Shown here: positions 1 through 6,917 of the stretch, in pieces
How positions within the stretch are numbered: the first letter of the stretch is position 1
Layout of the letters: each line of letters begins with the position of its first letter
Source of the DNA: CAZMXI01 sp964570205
Lineage (GTDB): Bacteria > Planctomycetota > Phycisphaerae > Tepidisphaerales > Tepidisphaeraceae
Direction: 5' to 3'
DNA: 32,830 nucleotides
NCBI GenBank assembly: GCA_964570205.1
Contig: CAZMXI010000032.1
Span: forward strand, 1-32,830
The notes under the pieces: model-generated
Told to the model about the DNA's origin: nothing
The model's input: only the letters and a program-made list of their open reading frames with translations
The model's database searches: none
Position numbers and translations under genes: made by a program

Positions 1-902
1 AGTTCATCTCGCTTGCCTTCGAGGTACCCATCCGTCAGCACCCGCCCGGTATATGCACCGAGCTCAACCGCCGCTTCCCGCAACTGCGCGGGATCAGCCC
101 CATTCAGCGCCCGACGATACAGACTTACCGCCTGCCCAACCCAGCTCGCCGTCTTCAGCCGCCCCTCGATCTTCAGCGCTGTCACCCCCGCCCGCCGAAG
201 GTCGTCCAGGCGATGCGCTGTTCCCAGGTCCCGCATCGAAAATGGCGTCCCCATTGCCTCTTCGCCGCAGCTCCACGGCACGCGGCACGGGCTCGTGCAT
301 GCGCCGCGATTGCCACTTCGGCCACCAACCCAGCTCGACAGCAGGCACCGCCCCGATACCGAAAAGCACAGCGCCCCCTGCACGAACACCTCCGTCTCAA
401 TCCCCACGCCCGACGCCGCCGCGATTTCCCCCAGCGTCAGTTCCCGCGCCAGCACCACCCGCGTCGCCCCCAGTTTCTTCGCGGCCGCCGCATCTGCGCT
501 GCTGGCCATGCACGTCTGCGTGCTGAAATGAAACTGCAATTCCGGAAACAGCGGCCGAAGCGCCAGCAGCGCTGCATCCCGCATCAACACCGCGTCAGCG
601 CCGCTCCGGCGGGCAAGCTCGAGGATGCGCGCTGCCTGCCCCAACTCCCGCTCGTCCAGGTCGATGTTCAGCGTCACGTACACCTTCGCCCCCCGTGCGT
701 GGGCAAATTCCACCGCCCGCGCGAACTCCTCCGGCTGGAAATTCCGCGCCCCGCGACGCGCATTCAGCGTCTTAAGGCCCAGGTAAACCGCCGACGCCCC
801 GGCCTCCACCGCCGCCTCCAGCGCAGCGAAGTCGCCGGCCGGCGCCAACAGTTCCATGTTGCGCCCGCCTGCGCCCGCCGCCGTGTCCAATTCGCTGCTC
901 AT
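1..902 (-). CDS. U32 peptidase-family protein (RlhA/YegQ-like), C-terminus outside window
   Basis: Reading the minus strand from 902 gives an open frame of 300 residues that runs off the window edge at base 1. The N-terminal part shows MELLAPAGDFAALEAAVEAG, the standard opening of U32 proteins. Around residue 190 it shows GALCFSVSGRCLLSSW, followed by a Gly/Asn/Arg-rich stretch and GACTSPCRVPW; these cysteine motifs characterise the family. Known members include the tRNA/rRNA hydroxylation factors TrhP (YegQ) and RlhA, and some secreted collagenase-like proteins. No signal peptide is visible, so a cytosolic RNA-modification role is more likely than proteolysis, but this is inference. Two starts are possible, ATG at 902 or ATG at 857 (MELLAPAG); the second fits the family N-terminus better and has a GGCGGG stretch upstream. 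The gene is divergent from the HrpA-like gene, 77 bp away. Confidence 0.88.
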   Translation of the reverse strand, partial: MSSELDTAAGAGGRNMELLAPAGDFAALEAAVEAGASAVYLGLKTLNARRGARNFQPEEFARAVEFAHARGAKVYVTLNIDLDERELGQAARILELARRSGADAVLMRDAALLALRPLFPELQFHFSTQTCMASSADAAAAKKLGATRVVLARELTLGEIAAASGVGIETEVFVQGALCFSVSGRCLLSSWVGGRSGNRGACTSPCRVPWSCGEEAMGTPFSMRDLGTAHRLDDLRRAGVTALKIEGRLKTASWVGQAVSLYRRALNGADPAQLREAAVELGAYTGRVLTDGYLEGKRDE

Positions 903-952
903 GCGCGCCAACTTTAGCCCCGCCCCCGCGTGTTTCAACCGCGCGCTGCCCC

Positions 953-958
953 TACAAT
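953..958 (+). promoter_or_regulatory. -10 box upstream of the HrpA-like gene
   Basis: TACAAT lies 21 bp before the ATG at 980, and an AGGGG ribosome-binding site (about 970-973) lies between them. No good -35 was found. A second -10-like TACACT at 1014-1019 precedes an alternative ATG at 1031. Both lie in the gap shared with the divergent U32 gene and suggest that the truncated HrpA-like gene has its own transcription start. Confidence 0.4.
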
Positions 959-979
959 GCCCGCGCGCAGGGGCTTTGC

Positions 980-3112
980 ATGAACGCCGCCTTTCCGTTC
1001 CAATCTCAAACGTTACACTCGCGCCAGACCATGCGACACCCGCGCCGCCGACATCCCGAAGCCAACCGGCACGACGCCATCCATCGCGCTGTCCTGGCGG
1101 GCCTGCTCGGCAACATCGGCCAGAAAACCGACAACTACGAGTACACCGGCGCCCGCAACACCAGGTTCAGCATCTTCCCCGGCTCCACCCTGTTCAAGAA
1201 GAACCCTTCCTGGCTCATGGCCGCCGAGATCGTTGAAACCACCCGGCTTTACGCCCGCACCGTCGCCCAGATCCAGCCCGAGTGGGTTGAGGACCTCGCC
1301 GACCACCTCGTCAAGCGCACCCACTTCGACCCCCACTGGAACCCCCAGACCCAGCACGTCGTCGCCTACGAAAAAGTCGCGCTGTACGGCCTGATTCTCG
1401 TACCCCAGCGCGCCGTCCACTACGGCCCGATCGACCCCAAGCGATCCCGAGAGATCTTCATCCAGGCGATCGTCGATGGCGAATACCGCACGGACGCCCC
1501 GTTCCATCGCCACAACCAGAAGCTGATCGACGAGATCGAGTCGCTCGAGGCCAAGACTCGGCAGCGCGACCTGCTGGTTGACGCCCAGGTCCGCTACGAC
1601 TTCTACGATGCCCGCATTCCCACCGGCATCTACAGCGGCCCGCTCTTCGAGAAATGGCGCCGGCAGATCGAGCGCCACAACCCCAAGCTGCTGTTCATGA
1701 GCCGACGCGACCTGATGGCCCGCGCCAGCGCTGCCACCCAGGAGATGTTCCCCGACGCCATCAGCGTCAATGGCCTGGCCGTGCCGCTCGAGTATCATCT
1801 GGAACCCGGCCACCTGGCCGACGGCGTCACCGCCCGCATTCCCCTCCCGGCCCTGAACCAGCTTCCCGCCGCCCGCTTCGAGTGGCTCGTGCCCGGCCTG
1901 CTCAAGGAGAAGATCACCGCCCTCATCAAGACCCTCCCCAAGGACCTTCGCGTCAACTTCATTCCCGCGCCCGACTTTGCCGAGGCCGCCTTCGACACCC
2001 TCAAGCCCGGCGATGGCTCGCTGCTTGATGCCCTGGCCCTGTTCCTCGGCAAGCAGAAGGGCATCCAGGTCCCCATCGAGGCCTTCGACCCCACATCCCT
2101 CCTCGACCACCTGCACATGAATTTCAGCGTTGTCGATCAGGGCGGCAAGGTCCTGGCCGCCGGCCGCGACCTCAACGCCCTGCGCCGCAAGCTCGGCGTG
2201 CAGGTCAAGGAGACTTTCGCCGATGCTCCGCATCCCAAGTTCCACCGCGACAACATCACCGACTGGGATTTCGGCGACCTGCCCGAGTCCATCCCCGTCA
2301 GACGACATGGCATGACCCTCCAGGGCTATCCCGCCCTCGTCGATCGCGGAACCAGCGTCGGCCTCCGCCTGCTCGACAGCCTCGCCACCGCCAGGGCTTC
2401 CCACGTGGCCGGCCTCCGCCGGCTCTTCATGATCCAGCTTCGCGATGAGATCGACTATTTCACACGCAGGATTCCCGACATCCAACAAATGAGCCTGCAA
2501 TACGCCTCCCTCGGCCCCACCCAGCAGCTTCGCGAGGACATCGTCGGCGAGACCATCAACCGCACCTTCCTCCACGATGACAGCGTCCGCACGCAGATGG
2601 AATTCGAGCTGCGCAGGCAGGCCGGCCGCCGCCATCGCCTGCTCGAGATCGGCGCTGAGGTCGCCGACCTCGCCGGCAAGATCCTCGAAGCCTACCACGC
2701 CATTGCGTTGCAGCTTTCCCGCCCCTCCATTCCCGCGTTCGCCCCCGCCATCCAGGATATCCAGCAGCAGCTCGCCGGCCTGTTGCCGCCTGGCTTTCTC
2801 ACCAAAACACCCGATGTCTGGCTTGCCCAGTACCCGCGTTTCCTCAAGGCGATTTCCCTGCGCCTGCAGAAGCTGGTGACGACCGGCCACACGAAAGATG
2901 CCCAGAAGTTGGCCGAGCTCGCCCCGTTCTGGCAGGCATACATCGATCGCACGAAACGCAACGCCGAGCAGAACCTCGCCGATCCCGCCCTCGACCAGTT
3001 CCGCTGGATGATCGAGGAATTCCGCGTCTCCCTCTTCGCCCAGGAGCTGAAAACCTCCATCCCCATCTCCGCCAAACGGCTTGAAAAGCAGTGGGAATCC
3101 GTTCGGAAGTGA
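980..3112 (+). CDS. Stand-alone HrpA C-terminal module (OB fold + DUF3418), helicase domains absent
   Basis: This protein of 710 residues matches only the C-terminal half of the DEAH RNA helicase HrpA, which is about 1300 residues in E. coli. Residues 33-125 carry the HrpA OB-fold region, with IHRAVLAGLLGNIGQK, EYTGARNTRFSIFPGS and WLMAAEIVETTRLYAR. Residues from about 130 to 705 are the DUF3418 domain, beginning near PHWNPQTQHVVAYEKV. The RecA1/RecA2 helicase core and winged-helix part, with Walker A, DEAH and QRxGRxGR motifs, are not present, and the bases upstream belong to the divergent U32 gene. The frame is open throughout and retains conserved blocks, so it is not obviously decaying. 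ATG 980 has AGGGG six bases upstream; ATG 1031 is an alternative and loses nothing conserved. It could be a real split gene whose helicase half is elsewhere, a fragment, or an assembly join. The domain identity is firm; function without the helicase is unknown. Confidence 0.85.
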   Translation: MNAAFPFQSQTLHSRQTMRHPRRRHPEANRHDAIHRAVLAGLLGNIGQKTDNYEYTGARNTRFSIFPGSTLFKKNPSWLMAAEIVETTRLYARTVAQIQPEWVEDLADHLVKRTHFDPHWNPQTQHVVAYEKVALYGLILVPQRAVHYGPIDPKRSREIFIQAIVDGEYRTDAPFHRHNQKLIDEIESLEAKTRQRDLLVDAQVRYDFYDARIPTGIYSGPLFEKWRRQIERHNPKLLFMSRRDLMARASAATQEMFPDAISVNGLAVPLEYHLEPGHLADGVTARIPLPALNQLPAARFEWLVPGLLKEKITALIKTLPKDLRVNFIPAPDFAEAAFDTLKPGDGSLLDALALFLGKQKGIQVPIEAFDPTSLLDHLHMNFSVVDQGGKVLAAGRDLNALRRKLGVQVKETFADAPHPKFHRDNITDWDFGDLPESIPVRRHGMTLQGYPALVDRGTSVGLRLLDSLATARASHVAGLRRLFMIQLRDEIDYFTRRIPDIQQMSLQYASLGPTQQLREDIVGETINRTFLHDDSVRTQMEFELRRQAGRRHRLLEIGAEVADLAGKILEAYHAIALQLSRPSIPAFAPAIQDIQQQLAGLLPPGFLTKTPDVWLAQYPRFLKAISLRLQKLVTTGHTKDAQKLAELAPFWQAYIDRTKRNAEQNLADPALDQFRWMIEEFRVSLFAQELKTSIPISAKRLEKQWESVRK

Positions 3113-3228
3113 TCCATGCGTCGGATTCGGTTCCGGTGGCTGTCGGCCATGCCCTTCGACTATGATATTCAGGTCGGCGCGTGGCTTTGTGCCCGGCCGG
3201 AACTCAAGCCTCATCTGGTGAGGTAGTT

Positions 3229-4167
3229 ATGCGGAAGGTCAGACTCGCCGCAGTGGTCGCCAGCGTGGGCAGCAGAATCATCAATCCCGCCCATCTCCTC
3301 CGCGCTGTCCGACTTCAGTGGGCGCGCAAGCGCGAGAAGCGTGTTTATCAGGATGCCCAGCTCGCGCTGGTGGCTGAATTCCTGCCCGGTGGGTTCCTGC
3401 ACTACGGCTACTTCGACGATCCCAACCTTCAGCCGGAAGACATCAGCCTGAGCGATATTCTCGCGGCGCAGCGCCGCTATGCCGGTCTACTGATTGAGCT
3501 GGTCGATGATGTCGCCGCTCCGGTTCTCGATGTGGGCTGTGGCATGGGTACGTTGTCCGGCATGCTGCTCGACCGCGGCTTTGCCCCCACAGCGCTCACG
3601 CCCGATCGGCTCCAGGCGCGGCACGTCGAAGCGACCTACCCGCGGGTTCCCGTTATCCGCTGCAAATTCGAAGACCTGCCCGATCCCGCCAGCCACGTCG
3701 GCAAGTACGGCACGATCATCACCGCTGAATCGCTTCAATACCTCAAGCTGGACCGCGCCCTGCCGCTCTTGGCCAGCATCCTCAAGCCCGACGGCAAGTG
3801 GATCGCCTGCGACTACTTCCGTACCGGCGGCGACGGCGGCGAAGGCGGCACATCCGGGCACGAATGGGATACGTTCTGCCGTCGCATCGCCCGCGATGGC
3901 TGGCGGATCGACCATGAGCGTGACATCACGCCCCACATCCTCCCCACGCTCCGGTGTATTCATATGTGGGCGTCGCGGTTTGGCGTACCATTCCTGCAAT
4001 TCGCCCGCCTCAAGCTCGCCGCCAAGCAGCCTGCATTGCACTACATTCTCCAGGATGTCTTCCAGATGCTCGACGGCACGATCGAAGACAACCTCAAGAT
4101 CGTCGATCCGGCCGTCTTCTCGCGAAACAAGCGCTACATGCAACTGGTGATGCGCCGCGCTGCCTGA
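3229..4167 (+). CDS. Class I SAM-dependent methyltransferase
   Basis: This protein of 312 residues has a Rossmann methyltransferase core. Motif I is VLDVGCGMGTLSG at residues 99-111, followed by an acidic/aromatic middle region (IITAESLQYLKLDRAL) and a post-core strand (KPDGKWIACDYF). The N-terminal block LHYGYFDDPNLQPEDISLSDIL resembles the cyclopropane/sterol-type methyltransferase group, in which a 'GYW/GYF' motif precedes motif I. The substrate cannot be read from sequence. The ATG at 3229 is chosen because GAGG lies eight bases upstream and the upstream residues are not conserved. A TATGAT at 3161-3166 could serve as -10, without a convincing -35. A glycosyltransferase follows on the same strand after a long gap with its own promoters, so co-transcription is uncertain. 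Confidence 0.8.
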   Translation: MRKVRLAAVVASVGSRIINPAHLLRAVRLQWARKREKRVYQDAQLALVAEFLPGGFLHYGYFDDPNLQPEDISLSDILAAQRRYAGLLIELVDDVAAPVLDVGCGMGTLSGMLLDRGFAPTALTPDRLQARHVEATYPRVPVIRCKFEDLPDPASHVGKYGTIITAESLQYLKLDRALPLLASILKPDGKWIACDYFRTGGDGGEGGTSGHEWDTFCRRIARDGWRIDHERDITPHILPTLRCIHMWASRFGVPFLQFARLKLAAKQPALHYILQDVFQMLDGTIEDNLKIVDPAVFSRNKRYMQLVMRRAA

Positions 4168-4258
4168 CCGCTCCGCCCGGGTGCCGTGCCCACGCCGCCA
4201 CCATCCTGCCCTCCCGCCTCACGCGGCCCAAGTCTCGGAAAAAATCGCCGGATTCCTC

Positions 4259-4288
4259 TTGACAGCCAACCGTACAAAAGCCTAAAAT
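4259..4288 (+). promoter_or_regulatory. sigma70-type promoter, distal, for the glycosyltransferase
   Basis: TTGACA at 4259-4264 and TAAAAT at 4283-4288 are separated by 18 bp. Initiation is expected near 4295, which would give a leader of about 300 nt before the ATG at 4603. Confidence 0.6.
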
Positions 4289-4588
4289 GCCGCTCGTTCG
4301 CCTGATCCGTGGCCGCTTCGCCGAAGCCGCCCCGGACCAGTGCGGTTTGGTCCAACTTGAAGGGGAGGTCGCCCATGCTCTGCACCACGGCCATCCGGCC
4401 ACTGACGAACCTCAAAACGAACCCATTCGAACCCACCGCAAAACCGCGTTGGCGCTATCGAAAACGCCCATTCCTCCCGTCACGCCCCTGCGCGGGATTG
4501 CGAAACGAACCCAACGCGTGCCGGCCGCCGCGTCACCCGGCCGCCTCGCCTTCCCACGCCTCGGCTCCCTCTCCGCCGCGTTTCTCGT

Positions 4589-4594
4589 TAAGAT
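4589..4594 (+). promoter_or_regulatory. -10 box 8 nt before the glycosyltransferase ATG
   Basis: TAAGAT ends 8 nt before ATG 4603, so initiation at the usual 6-8 nt would produce a leaderless or nearly leaderless mRNA. The same spacing recurs before the threonine ammonia-lyase and dapF genes. Confidence 0.4.
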
Positions 4595-4602
4595 TCCCCA
4601 TC

Positions 4603-5931
4603 ATGCCCGATCCCGTCTTCGGCTTTCTCGCCTTCACCAGCGGCTCCTACGAGGGCGCCATCATCCGCGATATGCGCCTCGCCAACGCCCTGCACCGCCG
4701 CGGCTATAAGGTCGTCATCTACTGGATGATGGTCAAGAACGCCGAGCTGGCCGATCCCGGCATCCGCCAGCGCCTCCTCTGCGGCGGCATGCGCTACCAG
4801 TTCCAATCGCCCAGCGAGGCCATGGATCGCTTCGGCCGGATCTTCCCCGCCATCTTCCCACTCAAGCGCATGCGCGAGTTCGCCCAGCGCCACCCCGACT
4901 ACGTTGACCGCCTCATGACCAACTGCACTCGCAGCATCTGCGATGGTGGCGAAAGCGACCCAGGCCTCGTCTCACGCCTCCTGCGCTACATGAGAAAAGA
5001 TGGCGTCACCCACCTCCTGCCCACCTTCGCCATGATCTGCCCCTTTGCCCTCGCCGCCAGGCAGCGCAACCAGCACCCCTTCGATTACCTGGTCACCTTC
5101 CAGGGTGAAGAAATCTTCGCCAATTTCGCCCAGCAGATTGGCCGGATCAACGACTATCACCACCAGCTCCGCCAGGTTGTCGCCCATTCGGCCTGGCCTG
5201 CCATCGCCGTCAGCCGCGACTACATCGGCCGTCTGCACGATGAAATGGGCATCGATCCCGACCGCCTTCGCCCCATTTACCCTGGCATCGAGCTGCCCAA
5301 GCGCACCACGCCGCCATCGTTTGATGTGCTGGAACCCAAGTTCCCCCGCCTCCGGCGTGACCTGCCCATCGTCACCTACATCGGCCGGCAGGACTCCGAA
5401 AAGGGCATCGATCTGCTTCTGTATGCCGTCAAGATGCTCCAGGAGAAGGGGCATGCGATCCAGCTTGTCGTCTGCGGCGGAACGGCTTTCGGCCAGCGCT
5501 ACCGCGATGTCATCAAGCAGCTTGGCCAGCACCTCCGGCTCAACATGCACCATCGCCGCCGCGTGCCCGATGTCATGCGCGATGCCCTCTATGCCTACAG
5601 CCGGTGCATCGTCTACCCATCCATCCACCGCGAGCCCTTTGGCATGGTCGCCGCCGAAGCCATGAGCCACGGCACCCCCGTCATCGTACCCGACATCGGT
5701 GGCATCACCGAAGCGATCCAGTGGGAGGGCAAGACCGGCGGCCTGATGTTCAAGTCATGGGACAGCGCCGACCTCGCCCGCCAGCTCGAGCGCATGCTCA
5801 CCGATGAGCCCATGTACCAGGACCTGAAATCCAACACCCGCTCCATCGCCGCCAATTTCACAGTCGAAAAACTCACCGACCGCATCCTCGAACACCTGAA
5901 CCTCCCCGTGGCGAGGCCAGCCAACCCGTGA
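4603..5931 (+). CDS. Glycosyltransferase, GT4-like (GT-B fold)
   Basis: This protein of 442 residues is a retaining-type group 1 glycosyltransferase. The N-terminal Rossmann half has a glycine-rich acceptor-side loop (FTSGSYEGAIIRDMRLANAL, residues 11-30) and an IAVSRDYIGRL segment near 201-211. The C-terminal nucleotide-sugar half starts at VTYIGRQDSEKGID (257-270) and contains the E-x7-E motif EPFGMVAAE (E344 and E352), then GTPVIVPDIGG. These residues contact the donor sugar nucleotide in the family. It probably builds a cell-surface glycan or glycolipid; the sugar cannot be inferred. ATG 4603 is chosen because MPDPVFGFLAF is the natural opening of the first strand and a -10 box sits 8 nt upstream. 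An in-frame ATG at 4375 has a stronger ribosome-binding site and remains an alternative. It converges on the endonuclease IV gene (68-bp gap). Confidence 0.87.
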   Translation: MPDPVFGFLAFTSGSYEGAIIRDMRLANALHRRGYKVVIYWMMVKNAELADPGIRQRLLCGGMRYQFQSPSEAMDRFGRIFPAIFPLKRMREFAQRHPDYVDRLMTNCTRSICDGGESDPGLVSRLLRYMRKDGVTHLLPTFAMICPFALAARQRNQHPFDYLVTFQGEEIFANFAQQIGRINDYHHQLRQVVAHSAWPAIAVSRDYIGRLHDEMGIDPDRLRPIYPGIELPKRTTPPSFDVLEPKFPRLRRDLPIVTYIGRQDSEKGIDLLLYAVKMLQEKGHAIQLVVCGGTAFGQRYRDVIKQLGQHLRLNMHHRRRVPDVMRDALYAYSRCIVYPSIHREPFGMVAAEAMSHGTPVIVPDIGGITEAIQWEGKTGGLMFKSWDSADLARQLERMLTDEPMYQDLKSNTRSIAANFTVEKLTDRILEHLNLPVARPANP

Positions 5932-5999
5932 TCAGAGCGGCCAGACCCTGATTCTTCATGAAAGGGGGAACCATGCGGACGAAGCAGAATCAGTCGCTG

Positions 6000-6845
6000 C
6001 TATTCAAGTGCCTCGAGGGCTTCCAGATTAACCTCATCCCAATCCCGCCCATCCGGCGCTTTTTCCTTCGGCGTTTCGAGGATCTTGGGGATCTTCTTCC
6101 ACGCGGCATCCCGCACCCACGGCCGAAAGCCCGCGAGGCCGATCTTGCCTTGCCCGATGTGGTCATGCCGATCAACCCGGCTGCCGAGGTCCTTCTTCGA
6201 ATCGTTCAGGTGGATCACCTTGATGCGCTGGATCCCCACCGTCGAATCGACGCTCTTCATGAACGAACTGTACTTCCGCCCGCGAAAATCGTACCCCGCC
6301 GCGAACAGATGCGCTGTATCCAGGCACACCCCCATCCGCCGAGGCTCGCCGATGCGCGAGATGATCTCGGCCAGATGCTCCAGCCGGTGTCCGATGCACG
6401 ATCCCTGTCCCGCGGTGATCTCCAGGCAGGTGGTCACTGCCTTCGTCGGCACGGCCGCGTGGGCCAGGTCGAGGCCCGCCACAATCCGGCCGATGCCCGC
6501 CGCCTCGCCCACACCCATGTGCGCCCCCGGATGCGCTACCAGATACCCAATGCCCAACGCCTCGCACCGACGAAGCTCCTCAATGAACAGCTCGATGCTC
6601 CGCCGCCACAAAACCTCATCCGGCGAAGCCAGGTTGATCAGGTAGCTGTCGTGACTGACGGTCCGGGTAAACTTCAACCGCCTGCGATGCCGGTCCCACT
6701 CCTCCACAACCGACGGCGAAAGCGCCGGCACTTTCCACTGCTGCTGGTTCTTCGTGAAGATCTGCGTTGTGGAAAACCCGAGCCGCTCCGCTTCGAGCAG
6801 GGCATTGTGCAAGCCACCAGCGATGGAAAGATGCGAGCCGAACAT
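6000..6845 (-). CDS. nfo: Endonuclease IV (apurinic/apyrimidinic endonuclease)
   Basis: Endonuclease IV cuts the DNA backbone 5' of abasic sites in base excision repair, using three metal ions in a TIM barrel. The protein has 281 residues, near the usual 280-285. It opens with MFGSHLSIAGGLHNAL. The metal-ligand blocks are visible: LVAHPGAHMG, LEITAGQG, CLDTAHLFAAGYD and the signature HLNDSKKDLGSRVDRHDHIG. ATG 6845 is chosen because the family starts at (M)xGxHxS; upstream in-frame codons give unrelated sequence. It lies 72 bp downstream of the secreted TIM-barrel-like gene on the same strand. The gap contains a tandem 9-bp repeat (TTGATTGTG twice on the minus strand, 6888-6905). An 8-bp inverted repeat (5948-5955/5986-5993) follows the gene and may help terminate both convergent transcripts. 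Confidence 0.95.
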   Translation of the reverse strand: MFGSHLSIAGGLHNALLEAERLGFSTTQIFTKNQQQWKVPALSPSVVEEWDRHRRRLKFTRTVSHDSYLINLASPDEVLWRRSIELFIEELRRCEALGIGYLVAHPGAHMGVGEAAGIGRIVAGLDLAHAAVPTKAVTTCLEITAGQGSCIGHRLEHLAEIISRIGEPRRMGVCLDTAHLFAAGYDFRGRKYSSFMKSVDSTVGIQRIKVIHLNDSKKDLGSRVDRHDHIGQGKIGLAGFRPWVRDAAWKKIPKILETPKEKAPDGRDWDEVNLEALEALE

Positions 6846-6917
6846 CCAACACTCCGCTCCGAACCGGGTAAGTCGTGCCAAATCTCGCACAATCAACACA
6901 ATCAATGCAAAGCCAAT

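Larger units (their letters stand above)
4168..4602 (+). other. 435-bp intergenic leader region before the glycosyltransferase
   Basis: No convincing independent gene is seen here. Contents: a sigma70-like promoter (4259-4288); a perfect 6-bp hairpin GGACCA/TGGTCC (4334-4353, 8-nt loop); and a very good ribosome-binding site GGGGAGG (4362-4368) six bases before ATG 4375. That ATG is in frame with the glycosyltransferase and would add 76 residues of Pro/Arg/Ser-rich, non-conserved-looking sequence. Either the region is a long untranslated leader or the glycosyltransferase has an N-terminally extended form. Confidence 0.5.

Noticed and set aside
1013..3214. Minus-strand frame of 733 codons opposite the HrpA-like gene
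   Set aside because: It reads as Gly/Val/Glu/Leu-rich antisense of conserved HrpA codons and has no recognisable motif.
4287..4709. Plus-strand frame of 140 codons in the glycosyltransferase leader
   Set aside because: Its ATG lies inside the -10 box of the promoter, and its second half overlaps the glycosyltransferase in another frame.
5948..5993. 8-bp inverted repeat (CTGATTCT/AGAATCAG) considered as a bidirectional terminator
   Set aside because: The arms are short, the loop is 30 nt and there is no T-run, so it is noted with nfo but not called as a separate terminator.
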